From Cylindrotheca closterium (taxonomy: Eukaryota > Bacillariophyta > Bacillariophyceae > Bacillariales > Bacillariaceae), in assembly GCA_933822405.4 (NCBI GenBank), contig CAKOGP040002280.1, positions 100,384 through 164,383 on the forward strand: a DNA stretch of 64,000 nt, in the 5' to 3' direction. Positions within the stretch are counted from its first letter, which is position 1; each line of letters opens with the position of its first letter. Position numbers and translations under genes: made by a program. Of this stretch, positions 1 to 9,641 are shown one piece after another. The notes under the pieces are model-generated. The model did no database searches. It was given only the letters and a program-made list of their open reading frames with translations, and was not told the origin of the DNA.

Positions 1-1490
1 AAAAAAATAAGCTAGCCTAGAATCTATTTACCGGCGCAGCACTCCAAAACACCGCCCAAAGTCGATACTAGTTGGTATTTGGACAACTTTGAACTTAGTG
101 CCATGGTGTCTGGGTACTGACTCGGCGACTGAGAAGGATTCCTGACACCAAGTTTCATAAACCTGGATTGACCACTGTAGCAGGGTGATTGCCATTGAAT
201 CGCTTGCACGTAGAAATCACCCATTCCAAGCCCCCCAATCTCATCATACATACCCATGGACGACAACTGTATGTTGGAATGAAGAATTCTGAGGAAATTC
301 GGTCCACACCAATACCATTTCCCATTTTGGACCGAATTTCACTGAAAACTCTTCCCATTTTTGTTAGATCATTCTTGATCTAGGCCGAAAAAATGTAAAG
401 AAACCAGAAAATAGAAACAATAGGTATCCAAGGGACCTTCTGGTGTATTGTTGAATGTATAGTTGTCTCCAGGGCGGCCACACCGACCCTCATGATGACA
501 GGTGACACGACAGCAGCAAACATTCGGATTCAAAAATCTCAGCCAATATTCCATAGAAAAAGCAACCGAATGGATCTCCGAGTAGGTATGGTCACTGCGA
601 AGCTTTCCAGCACATGTTGCATATGAGGCCTTGCCCTCTTGACCTTCTGCTGACCAGATTAAGCAACCCAACAGAACATGTTTGGCGAATTTTGGTAGAT
701 TGTAGTGTAATGGAGGCGAAAGGAATAGTGAATCGCCGCTCCAGCCATAGTCCATCTATCAAACATGCTTGCCATAACATGTTATTCAGTTTTTACTTCT
801 CTGGGCGCCCACACCGGCTACCCATTGTGATGGACGAATTCCCAACTCAATATTGTCGTGTGAAAATCGTCCTGTAGGAGCCCAGATACCGCACATCAAA
901 TGATACCACCGTCTTTCCTATAACATAATAAGCAACTTCCGAAGAAAATTTGACATCTTTACTGCCTTGCGACTGCGTGGGGTCCCAAATCCATGCAAAA
1001 ACCGAATTTCAGACCTCGTTTATGTGTCTTTTGCAGTCATTTCAGAGGTGAAAGGAACAAACTCGTCCATTTCACCTCATACAAACAAGATAGATACGGT
1101 CACGACAAAGGCCGCTTCCAAAATGCAAGAGTTTTCCTCCCGAGGGTGGTGATTTCCTCGGCCTGAAGGCATACCATTGTTGGTGGAAAGAAGAATTGAT
1201 GTGATTGAAGACGATCTCAACTGAAGGGCGCATAGAGGTGCGCGAAGAGTTAGACGTCTGATTACGTACGGAAAATACTGGTTCGCGCGCAAATTCTTGC
1301 TAAAGTACCAGGCGCCTCGTTGAATTTTTGCGTGGAACCAAAATGGAACCCAAAAACATCCGAGATTTCTGTTTTTTCCAAAACCACATCAAATTCACGT
1401 TGCTTGAAAGCAGAAGCAGAATGGGATTTTAATCTTGCTACTGCACTGCTTAGCCTACAAAAAGGAATGTAATTCATTGGATCTATTACC
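1..1490. other. Stretch without a supportable gene
   Basis: Only short open frames are visible and none shows a recognisable domain. The longest, on the minus strand at 369-755, encodes a Cys-rich stretch near its end (CCCRVTC...CGRPGD) but no convincing start, signal peptide or family. A second minus-strand frame at 24-259 ends in a Cys-rich tail. They could be exons of one unrecognised minus-strand gene, but no splice model could be supported. I see no RNA gene or repeat here. Confidence 0.5.
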
Positions 1491-1494
1491 AAGC

Positions 1495-2441
1495 CTACGC
1501 AACGTTGCCTACATATTCTTCCAATTCATCCCAGTCTCTACTCACCGGCACACAAGCACCGTCTTCGCCGTCCTCGTCAACATCATCTTCAAAAGATTCA
1601 ATTTCTTTCATGAAGTCCATCGCATACAACACCTGTTCTTGGTTCAGTTCTACGCGATCCGTCCGGTTGCCTTCGAAGTAAACCTCGCCATCAAACTCGA
1701 CAATATAGTTCGCAGTGTTGACGGTTTTGCCATCTTCTTTCACGAGGTTAACATCCACCACTCGACCAACAGCCGGCTTGTTGTCATCAACTGCCACAGC
1801 AACTCGGATACAAAGGTAGCTCTCCAACATAACAATCAGCTGATGTTCGACCTCTTCCGCCTCCCTCTTTTCATTCTCTCTTCCACGGATCAAATCCTCA
1901 AAATCTCTGCTCTGAGCTTCAATGATTCAATGAAAAATTCGGCAGGAAGCTCCACGTCTTTGCCATTTGTCTGGATCAATAATTTCAGAGCCTCCGCCTC
2001 TGATTCTTCTCTGATACATTGGACCGTTTTGGCATTCTCCACCTTCATTTCGCTCTTGATTGCCGTCAATTCAGCTTGGAGTTTTTCGTCAGCTTCGACT
2101 TGAGCGTCTTCTGCTGTGGTCTGTTGGATTTTCCCGACGGTGTCATCGTAGGTTGTCCTTTTTGGGCGGCCGCTTTTGTGTGGTGTGACAGTAGGCATGC
2201 AGTATTCGAGGCCGTTGATTGATTTCTTCCTGATTCTTGTAGATGTAGCAACAGTGTGGGCTTGGCATTGTTTGTCGTTTGGCAAATCTGGCCGAGGAGG
2301 AGCTTTACAACGTTTACACGAGTCACAGGCCGTACACCACTGCTTTCCACTTGCATGGGTACAAAGGTACACTCTTTTCTTCTTGTGATGGGACCGTGGA
2401 GGTGTCTCCTTGGCGTTCCTCTTTCCACGTCGCGTTGCCAT
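1495..2441 (-). CDS. Uncharacterised basic/Cys-rich protein split over two overlapping frames
   Basis: The gene starts at ATG 2441 and its first frame stops with TGA at 1890 (183 residues). A second frame is open from 1926 down to 1495 and overlaps the first by about 35 nt, but has no ATG near its start. The first part has a basic N-terminus, a Cys/His cluster (residues about 27-58: C..H...C..C..C..C) and an AT-hook-like GRPKR core near residue 91, followed by a charged, probably helical region. The second part carries a beta-rich segment (VGRVVDVNLV...YIVEFDGEVYFEG) and a very acidic end. One single-base shift would join both into a protein of about 310 residues, so this looks like one gene with a frameshift (real or sequencing error) or an unrecognised intron. 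The family was not recognised; a nuclear or mobile-element-derived role is only a guess. Confidence 0.45.
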
Positions 2442-2878
2442 CGTGAATGATGATGACGAGTCATGAATTTCATCCTCCCTCAGTCAAAAATTGGCGCGAA
2501 TTAGTTTCAAGCATAGGGCTGATATCCTCAGCCCAATGCGCTTCTATCTGTCCAATCGGCGTCGTTATGCGACGTCTTCTCAAAATGACCATTTTGGATC
2601 TCTATGGTGCTATTTTTTTGGAAAATGCCAAAATTTGGGTGGAAAGGGTGGGAAATTCGCGGATCGGGGTCTTATTGTAAAGCTGGACCGAGCCAATTCT
2701 CGAAGAAAGCAATACTTGACCAATCTTGGCGACGGCCACTCATTGTCGAAGTCTCATCACTAGTCGGCAAGATAAAGTGAAAGCAAACAATCCCTATAAC
2801 CCTAACCCTATTAACTTCAATTTAAAATATCGGCCTATGATACAATGTACCATACTGAACATCACAGACATTGCATCG
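2442..2878. other. Intergenic region with a telomere-like motif
   Basis: This stretch separates the start of the 1495-2441 gene from the 3' end of the next minus-strand gene. It contains a short telomere-type run at 2792-2810 (CCCTA-ataa-CCCTAACCCTA) and nothing else that I can support. Confidence 0.5.
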
Positions 2879-3652
2879 TTATTTCGTTCGTGCAGCTTCT
2901 GCATGAATCATCATGAACAAAAACGGAATCAGGTTAAACCCTACAGCAGCATACACCCACATGGGACGAACATAGTCCTCCACTTCATTCCCAAGGAATA
3001 GTAATCCGCCCGCATATGCCAAGGCAAACCCATAAATGATCCAGGACGCCATGACAAAACCGGGACGACCTTTGGAATCCCGTTTCATTCGATACAGTTT
3101 GCCACTGAAAAACATGAATGGGGTTGCTAACAAAAAGAGAAAGACTGCAACTGCTCCTGCCAACTGACCATTTTCGCCATCTTCTTTGTCGTCTTCGTTG
3201 TCTTTTGTTTGCGACAAATAGGTGTACACGCCAGAAGAAATGCCAAAGGCTGTGCCCAGAACCACAAAGGTAATGGATATTCTGGTCAAGATGTTGGAAG
3301 GTACAGGTGGGGCCTTTTTCAAGCGATATGGTGGTGATGTTGGCTGCTGAGCGTCGGCAATCATAATTGGAGCTGTAGCACCGGGAGGATATGGTGCCGA
3401 TGCTGGATAGGGTTGTTGTTGTTGTCCTTCCACGTCGGTGGCATACAACCAGGATGGCGCGGACGGTGAAGGATTCACGGGCAAAGCTTGGACCAGTTGG
3501 GGGGCTGTATCTGGTGATCCGGGTACTACCTCCTTGGCCGTCCTGCTTGTTCCATCCTTGTACTGATTGAAAACGGTCCGAGTGACAGTACCATCAGCAT
3601 TTGGAACTTCTGTGATTGTCGACGATTTTGGAAGCCCTTGTTGATTCGACAT
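2879..3652 (-). CDS. Four-helix membrane protein, diatom-type, function unknown
   Basis: The frame encodes 257 residues from ATG 3652. Residues 1-115 are polar and Pro/Gln-rich with no signal peptide. Four hydrophobic segments follow at about 123-143, 162-182, 199-222 and 230-247, with an acidic loop (NEDDKEDGE) after the first and a basic loop containing SKGRP between the second and third. The C-terminus ends EAARTK. The adjacent gene at 4038-4701 is a paralogue: it shares the SxGRP loop and the ending WVY..V..NL.PF..MMIH.EAAR. I do not recognise a named family. It is probably an integral membrane protein of an internal membrane or plasma membrane. Confidence 0.75.
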   Translation of the reverse strand: MSNQQGLPKSSTITEVPNADGTVTRTVFNQYKDGTSRTAKEVVPGSPDTAPQLVQALPVNPSPSAPSWLYATDVEGQQQQPYPASAPYPPGATAPIMIADAQQPTSPPYRLKKAPPVPSNILTRISITFVVLGTAFGISSGVYTYLSQTKDNEDDKEDGENGQLAGAVAVFLFLLATPFMFFSGKLYRMKRDSKGRPGFVMASWIIYGFALAYAGGLLFLGNEVEDYVRPMWVYAAVGFNLIPFLFMMIHAEAARTK

Positions 3653-4037
3653 GCTATCGTCCCGTCGTAGTTGTGCGTGATTAAAAAGCGCAAGTTTCCC
3701 GTGGTAGTGGTGGTGAGAAGGTCAAAAGACACAATACGGAGCTATCTTGTTATCAAACACAGTAAGGTTCAGGAGAGGATCCGCAATAACATTTGAATGT
3801 TATTGCGGATTCTGAAAAAAATACATCCTGGAGTCGTGAGTATGGCAGGCGAAGTATGGTATTTAACGCCAAGACACACGCCGACTTCACGACCTTTAAA
3901 TGTTTCACGGAGATCATGACCAACCATCTCACGTTTTTCGTTTTGAAACGATTGGATCTTAAAATTTGGAGTACGAACTGTAAAGACAGAAAAATACAAA
4001 CCTGTTGTGTATGATATGTTTTAGGGTCTGGATCTTG
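3653..4037. other. Intergenic region with a perfect inverted repeat
   Basis: Upstream region of the minus-strand gene that starts at 3652. It holds the inverted repeat listed at 3779-3810, about 127 bp upstream of the start codon. No other feature was seen. Confidence 0.5.
3779..3810. repeat. Perfect 15-bp inverted repeat, 2-nt spacer
   Basis: The left arm ATCCGCAATAACATT (3779-3793) and right arm AATGTTATTGCGGAT (3796-3810) are exact reverse complements separated by TG. The position in the presumed promoter of the gene starting at 3652 would suit a dimeric transcription factor site or a cruciform. Function is inferred only. Confidence 0.75.
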
Positions 4038-4701
4038 TCAATGTTTGCGAGCGGCCTCAGAATGGATCATCATCAAGATGAATGGAAGAAGGTTGAGTGG
4101 AACTGCAATGTACACCCAACCTTGTGTCGTATGATTGTCTTCACAAAGAAAACTCGCCATAACCTAAACAATAGACAATCCCGAATACTAACGAGATCCA
4201 TGTAGCCTTTCGATACATGGGTCTCCCACGTGACAGTCGTTTGAATTGATGTTCTCGTGCAACTCTGGCAAGCAATCGAATCGCAATCGTTGAAAGTGCA
4301 ATGCTCGTACCTCCCAGCATTTGGGCATAGAAAATCGCATTCTCTCGTTCCTGTAGGCTACTACTGTCATTCGAAAGCTCTGCAAAGATGCCTGCCAGAA
4401 TCCCAAACACGACTGCAAAAGATTGCACAAAGAGTGCCCAGATGACAGGTTCACCAAAGGCGGCGGGTTCAGGCGAAGGGCGCTTGATACAACCGGAAGA
4501 CTCTTCTTGCGGATCCGCATGTGGCACGGGTTTGAAACTTATGATTCCATTGTATGGGTAGTAGCCCTCCATCATTTCATTGTGTAAGGTTGAAGGAAAA
4601 TCATCAATTCTTTCGTTGTGGTCGTCGTCCTTCTCCTCTTCGTTCACCAGATTCATCTCTGTCCTGATTGTCCTGGAGCTGTTATCATCGCTTTTGCACA
4701 T
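4038..4701 (-). CDS. Frameshifted paralogue of the four-helix membrane protein
   Basis: The frame opens at ATG 4701; an upstream TTG extends it without an ATG. It encodes an acidic N-terminus and three hydrophobic segments resembling the 2879-3652 protein, including SRGRP..RKATWI in place of SKGRP..VMASWI. It hits TGA at 4141. The missing last helix is present in the next frame from about 4165 to TGA at 4038: it reads WVYIAVPLNLLPF...MMIHSEAARKH, matching WVYAAVGFNLIPF...MMIHAEAARTK of the neighbour. The frame change corresponds to one extra base (or two missing) near 4141-4170. No intron-sized GT-AG segment fits. It is either a recent pseudogene or a base-calling error; the coding character of the tail argues the lesion is young. 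Confidence 0.65.
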
Positions 4702-5171
4702 GATTTTACGATATTCGTTGATCAACGTTGAAATGGTTGATTGGTAACAGTAAAAATTGGGGCATGGTTGCTATCATATGCATTTTCTGTGTGTTTCATT
4801 GGTATTGACAACAATAAAGATGTAATTGATATTTTGTAGTCATCAGAAACTAAATAGCGAAACACAATCCCAAGAAAGCGTTTGTGCACGCGACCGAAAT
4901 CATTTTTTCGTCAAAAACATGATATTCTGTATTGTTAAATGTGTGAGAACCGTTACAACACATGCGACATTGGTTTGGTATTCATTTCGTTAAGTAACTT
5001 TGTCTGAGCCAACTTCAAGGGTCGCTTCGACAACCGACGACAGACAAACTCTCACGTAGGGCCAGATCCAGATTGCGAAACGGGGAGGAACTGCGCCTGA
5101 AGATGAAGCGTTAACGGTACCGTATCGTATCCTCTTTATCATATCAAACAGTAGCACCACGAAGCCTGGCA
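4702..5171. other. Divergent intergenic region
   Basis: This lies between the start of the minus-strand membrane protein (4701) and the start of the large plus-strand gene (5172), so it should hold both promoters. It is AT-rich in the first half; no specific element was recognised. Confidence 0.5.
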
Positions 5172-8100
5172 ATGGCAGGCAGCGCCATATTACCAATGAA
5201 TCATGCGACCGAAACAAAGAGCGCAGGATCAAACAGCTATACAGCGTCGTCAATTTCTGGTCCCAGCGGTGGTTACGGCACAACCCACAATAGTCAGCAC
5301 AGTGGCGATGAAACCACAGTAAGCGGGGTCACTTTGCCCACTGTCCTGGTGGAAGAGCCCCCAAAGCCACCACCGCCAGAAAGGAATGAGTCCTTTTCTA
5401 GACGATCGCCATCGAGACGGGAATCCCATCGATCTCAAACGAGGCGTGTATCTCATATAAGCGCGGTGGAGGAACCGTCCAGTCGGGAGTTCAGCGGGAG
5501 GGGATCCTCTTCCCGGAGGGAATCCTTACATCGGAGTGGCTCTTTTTCAAGAGAATCCGTGCAACGGAGTGGCTCTTTCTCCAAGAGATCCCAATCGAGA
5601 CGTGGGTCTCATCGATCTCAGTCGAGGAGGGGCTCTCATCGATCCAATTCCAATCGGTCCAACCGGTCGAAACGCCGAATCGATGGTGAATATTCATCCT
5701 CCTCGTCAGATTCCAGTACTAGTTCCTGGACGGCAGGAGAATCCAGGCGTTCCTTAGGGCAAGCCACAGCATCATCATCGTCAGCCAGCACAATATTTGA
5801 ATCTTTAGGAGATTCAGAGGAATCCTCAGACATGGAAGAAGCTTCTTCCATTTCTTATGAAGAAGACGAGGACGATGAAATGGACGATGATGGGGATACT
5901 GATGAGGATTCCGATGACGATGGATCCTTTCCGGTGATTTCCTTTCCCGATTCTAACAGTGTAGTCTCCGGCCTGACGACTCTTGATGTGGATTTTGATG
6001 TGAGCCGATTGACGTTATTGAGGGATGAGCTGAATGAATTGAAACAGAAGGCTGTTGCCGAGGGGGATGAACTTTCCAAGGAGGAATTGATTCGATGCTT
6101 GGAACGTCTTCAGAATATTCAGAAAGATGTCTTGCAAGACGTTGACATTGAAGAAAAATCTGTGGCAGGTGATATTAAGGAATCCTTTCGTGTCGGAAAG
6201 ACAAAAGGAGAAGAAGCTTCAAAGACGTCTGACTTTAGCAGTGAGTGGGAAAGCGATACCGAAAAGGAACTAGACGTGGCAAAGACAGCCATGGCCGAGC
6301 GCAAGGAATTGTCGGAAGCTCAGCTGACGACAACGAGCTCTCCCAAGATTGTAGAGGAAAACAAAAAATCAAGAAAGATTAAGAAACAGGTGTCTCAGGA
6401 AGTATCGGAAGCTGCAACGCCAAGGGCGAACAATAAGGCAAGCAAACCAGAAATTCCACCAAAGAAGAAAAAGAAAAAATTGAAGAAAAAGATAAAGAAA
6501 CGACGGCCCGAAAACCCAGACGCAGATGCAAATACTGCAGATGCAGATGATGATGCTACCCCCAAAGTTAAGACGAAAAAGAAACGGGCGACAGGAACAA
6601 AACCCAAAAAGAAGCGCAAAAGTAAGGAGAAGAAACGAGGTAGCAAGTCGAAAAGGAAAAGTGACGGCGACAAGATTGTGGATGATATTACCACGGACGA
6701 AGAAGATTTGGATATGGATCAGAAATATGTTGCCCTTAATGACCAACATGACGTTGATGATACTGACAAGACACCAAAACGAAGAACCAAAAAAGGTCTT
6801 GTATCAATGGATGGTGAAGGGAAGAGTAAGAGTCCGTCTTATATCAAAACTCATTCAGAGCGATTTTTTCGGCATCCTTTGTTCCAGTCGAATACTGTTG
6901 TTCCGACAAGCCCCGGAGTGACGGAACCCGTGGATGGAGATCTAAATGGTTCTCCCTCTGCCTTTCCTAGGCGCTCTCTGGAACAGCGGGAGAACTCGAG
7001 GAGATCTGGGCGGTCGCTGCCGGTGGTACCGGACACAGATCCCAACGCAGCAAAGCGACGCACACTGCCTCGTTTTATGAGTTCGCGAAATGTGACCCCT
7101 TCACCAGGGAAATCGCCAGGGAAGCTTCAGAAGAAAATGTTTTCCAACCCATCGCTTGGTATATATGTCTCTGCCCCTACTCCTCCTGCAACCCCTCCTA
7201 CTGTCAAAACGAAGTCCATGTCCCAAGCGCCCTTAACGGCTCCGGCAGCTGGGAAACGACGTTCGATGTCTCGGTTTATGCATGCTGTTGGACGCGACAG
7301 TGATAAACCTGAATCGCAAACGAGCAGGAACTCCAATAAATCGCCCAAACGAAATTCAAAGCAACGAAAAGAAGAAGTGGACACTGGGGATGAAACGGAT
7401 CATGCTGTGATGGATACCGACCGTTCCACAAGGAGACACCGGGGCAGTAGCTTGGGTCGCCTTTTCAACGGCCGAGGAAGAGCAGAGTCGCCAACACGCA
7501 CCCACGCTAACAAGAAAGCCTTGCGGGATTCAAAACAAGAGAAAGAAGAATTGAATCACACGGATCATGCTGTGGCAGATACCGAACGTTCCACAAGGAA
7601 CAAACGGAGCGGCAGCCTGGGTAGTATTTTCAACAGCAGCCGAACAACAGATTCGCCATCAAGCATTTATTCCAGTAAGAGATCAATACGAGGTAGGAAG
7701 TCAAAACAAGAGAAAGAATTGAATGAGACAGATCATGCTGTTGCAGATACCGACCGTTCCACAAGGAAACAACGAAGCGGCAGCCTGGGTCGCCTTTTCA
7801 TCGGACGTGGCTCCGGGCATTCGCTTTCGTCAAGTATGCACATGCCGCCAGCGGCTCGAGATGTCAGAGATGTTTCCTCTCCTTCGGACACTCCAAGAAA
7901 TTTTTCTGAGGCACCAGCAACGGATCGTTCGACTCGGAGCCAACACAGCATCGGTCGTCTTTTCAATAATGGCCGTTCACATTCGCCGTCAAGTTTTAAG
8001 GTTCGGAAACCCCAGTCGTCGTCAACTCTTGACGATGTCGACGAGATCTCTTCTCCATCAGCAGCTGATGTCCAAAAACAGTCGGTCGGCCATGGAATAC

Positions 8101-9335
8101 CACAAACGGATCCCAATGCTGGGGCGCGACGTAGCCTAGGTCGTCTTTTCAAAGCCGGTGGGGAGGCTCCTTCCTCCCCACAATCGATGTATAACAGGAG
8201 ATCCATGCGGTCAATGCGAACCATGCGGACTTCCGGTCATTCGACGAATCCTCAAAGGTCCACAAGTGTTCGTACGGAAAGGACTACAAGTATTCGTGGT
8301 GATGAACCTTCGCCTACGGGTCTGCAGCTTAGGAAACGCCATGCCCGCAATTCTGGTGGATCAATGCGCTCCAGAAGAACTTTGGGAGGAGAAGTACCAA
8401 CAACGGATGCCCGCAATTCTGGTGGATCAATGCGCTCTAGACGAACTTTGGGAGGAGAAGTACCAACAACCGACTCTGCACCTGCAACGCGACAGGCTTT
8501 CCCAAGCTATTCCAATATCCGTGGTAGATCAGTCTCTCCATCGAGCATGCGTTCTTCTAAGCAGTACGAACAGCCAGAGGGATCGCCCGGTCCTCGTCTA
8601 GTAAAAGGTCGCAAAGCCAGCCGACCGTCATTTGTCCCCAAGACTGCTCCAGTCGGTCCGAAGAGTCGCGTTTCGATGACTTCTCATACGCAATCATCAC
8701 AATATAGCGGGGGTTCCTTTCCAATGGTGCCCGACCTTTCTGGAAGTGGTGATGAAATGGAAGATAGAGAAGTGTTAGACTCGTCATCAAGACGGAGCTC
8801 GCGCCATTCATCGAGATATGTATACATGGATTCATCAGGGCATCTAAATTCGATGGACCCTCATTCTACAGCAGACGATCAGCTGGATCTTGATCGTACT
8901 ACCGCCCATTCAAATGATGAGAAAGGAGGTCGCAAAGCGAGACGAGGGGGCAGGAAAAATACGCTTTCGCCCTCCCCGAGACAACGCCTGAAGAAGAACA
9001 AAGGTGCAGATGAGGATGCAGCAAAAAGTCTAGCACGTGCCAAAGAGCGACGGGAGCAACTTTTGTCAAAGGAGAAAGATGAATCGAGTGAAAGTGCGAA
9101 TGGTGTTGGTCGAGCTCCAAGGAAGAAGAAGTCTCTTGTGAAAACGAATAAGTCAAGCCGCAACAAGAAAGCTGATATGTATAGAGATGAAAAAGAGGGA
9201 GGAACAGAACCAACCGAGCAAGATGCGCCGAAAGCTAGTGCAAGATCAAGTGGAAGTAGTCGTGGCATTCGAAGCATTAGCAACTTGGTGACTCGAATGC
9301 GGCGCAATAAAGCCCAGGAAACAATTGATTGTTGA
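5172..9335 (+). CDS. Large Ser/Arg/Lys-rich disordered protein with GRLF repeats
   Basis: One uninterrupted frame of 1387 residues from ATG 5172 to TGA 9335. No signal peptide or membrane segment is visible. In order: an Arg/Ser-rich region with SFSRRSPSRRES-like repeats (about 75-175), an acidic block (about 220-255), a short likely coiled coil (about 280-330), a Lys-rich block (about 425-505), then a long region in which a motif R-S/T-x-R-x-x-x-S-x-G-R-L-F recurs at about 630, 695, 760, 815, 871, 926 and 987. Several copies are introduced by TDHAVxDTDRSTR. A 22-residue unit is tandemly duplicated (8341-8472). The last 130 residues are again highly basic. Many R-R-x-S sites suggest phosphorylation by AGC-type kinases. 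It resembles no enzyme; a scaffold, cytoskeletal or nucleic-acid-binding role is possible. The gene is convergent with the 9642-11087 gene. Confidence 0.85.
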   Translation: MAGSAILPMNHATETKSAGSNSYTASSISGPSGGYGTTHNSQHSGDETTVSGVTLPTVLVEEPPKPPPPERNESFSRRSPSRRESHRSQTRRVSHISAVEEPSSREFSGRGSSSRRESLHRSGSFSRESVQRSGSFSKRSQSRRGSHRSQSRRGSHRSNSNRSNRSKRRIDGEYSSSSSDSSTSSWTAGESRRSLGQATASSSSASTIFESLGDSEESSDMEEASSISYEEDEDDEMDDDGDTDEDSDDDGSFPVISFPDSNSVVSGLTTLDVDFDVSRLTLLRDELNELKQKAVAEGDELSKEELIRCLERLQNIQKDVLQDVDIEEKSVAGDIKESFRVGKTKGEEASKTSDFSSEWESDTEKELDVAKTAMAERKELSEAQLTTTSSPKIVEENKKSRKIKKQVSQEVSEAATPRANNKASKPEIPPKKKKKKLKKKIKKRRPENPDADANTADADDDATPKVKTKKKRATGTKPKKKRKSKEKKRGSKSKRKSDGDKIVDDITTDEEDLDMDQKYVALNDQHDVDDTDKTPKRRTKKGLVSMDGEGKSKSPSYIKTHSERFFRHPLFQSNTVVPTSPGVTEPVDGDLNGSPSAFPRRSLEQRENSRRSGRSLPVVPDTDPNAAKRRTLPRFMSSRNVTPSPGKSPGKLQKKMFSNPSLGIYVSAPTPPATPPTVKTKSMSQAPLTAPAAGKRRSMSRFMHAVGRDSDKPESQTSRNSNKSPKRNSKQRKEEVDTGDETDHAVMDTDRSTRRHRGSSLGRLFNGRGRAESPTRTHANKKALRDSKQEKEELNHTDHAVADTERSTRNKRSGSLGSIFNSSRTTDSPSSIYSSKRSIRGRKSKQEKELNETDHAVADTDRSTRKQRSGSLGRLFIGRGSGHSLSSSMHMPPAARDVRDVSSPSDTPRNFSEAPATDRSTRSQHSIGRLFNNGRSHSPSSFKVRKPQSSSTLDDVDEISSPSAADVQKQSVGHGIPQTDPNAGARRSLGRLFKAGGEAPSSPQSMYNRRSMRSMRTMRTSGHSTNPQRSTSVRTERTTSIRGDEPSPTGLQLRKRHARNSGGSMRSRRTLGGEVPTTDARNSGGSMRSRRTLGGEVPTTDSAPATRQAFPSYSNIRGRSVSPSSMRSSKQYEQPEGSPGPRLVKGRKASRPSFVPKTAPVGPKSRVSMTSHTQSSQYSGGSFPMVPDLSGSGDEMEDREVLDSSSRRSSRHSSRYVYMDSSGHLNSMDPHSTADDQLDLDRTTAHSNDEKGGRKARRGGRKNTLSPSPRQRLKKNKGADEDAAKSLARAKERREQLLSKEKDESSESANGVGRAPRKKKSLVKTNKSSRNKKADMYRDEKEGGTEPTEQDAPKASARSSGSSRGIRSISNLVTRMRRNKAQETIDC
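8341..8472 (+). repeat. 66-bp tandem duplication inside the GRLF protein
   Basis: Two copies of a 66-bp unit (period measured from ATGCCCGC at 8341 and 8407) encode ARNSGGSMRSRRTLGGEVP-type 22-residue repeats. They differ by only a few bases, so the duplication is recent and keeps the frame. Confidence 0.85.
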
Positions 9336-9641
9336 AGCAAAGTCGAAGCGGCTTCATAAAAGATTTCTAGCACAACTGGCTGCTACATACATCATAGTTG
9401 GAACTCTGATCAGTCAAGTTTTTGACACATTCATTGTTCGATCTACAAGGTCTAAGGTTCATCTAGCGTAATGCTCTATGCCTACCTTTGCCGCAACAAG
9501 CTAGATCTTGGCACGACGACTTTCGATTTCATAGATGATGTTGCGGATCGCGACACAGTAATATAACATCATTGTAAGATATCATTTTCATATACAATTT
9601 CATATATTTTATTCGTAGCAATTGGTTGACAGTGCTCATTA

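Noticed and set aside
1435..2103. 222-codon plus-strand frame
   Set aside because: It overlaps the minus-strand two-part gene, has a non-ATG start and no recognisable feature.
2792..2810. Telomere end or fusion point (CCCTAACCCTA)
   Set aside because: Fewer than three perfect units, interior position and genes on both sides; a short interstitial match can arise by chance.
6369..6749. Phe/Leu-rich hydrophobic frame on the minus strand
   Set aside because: It is the complement of the Lys-rich block of the large basic protein, which makes polyPhe/Leu antisense frames.
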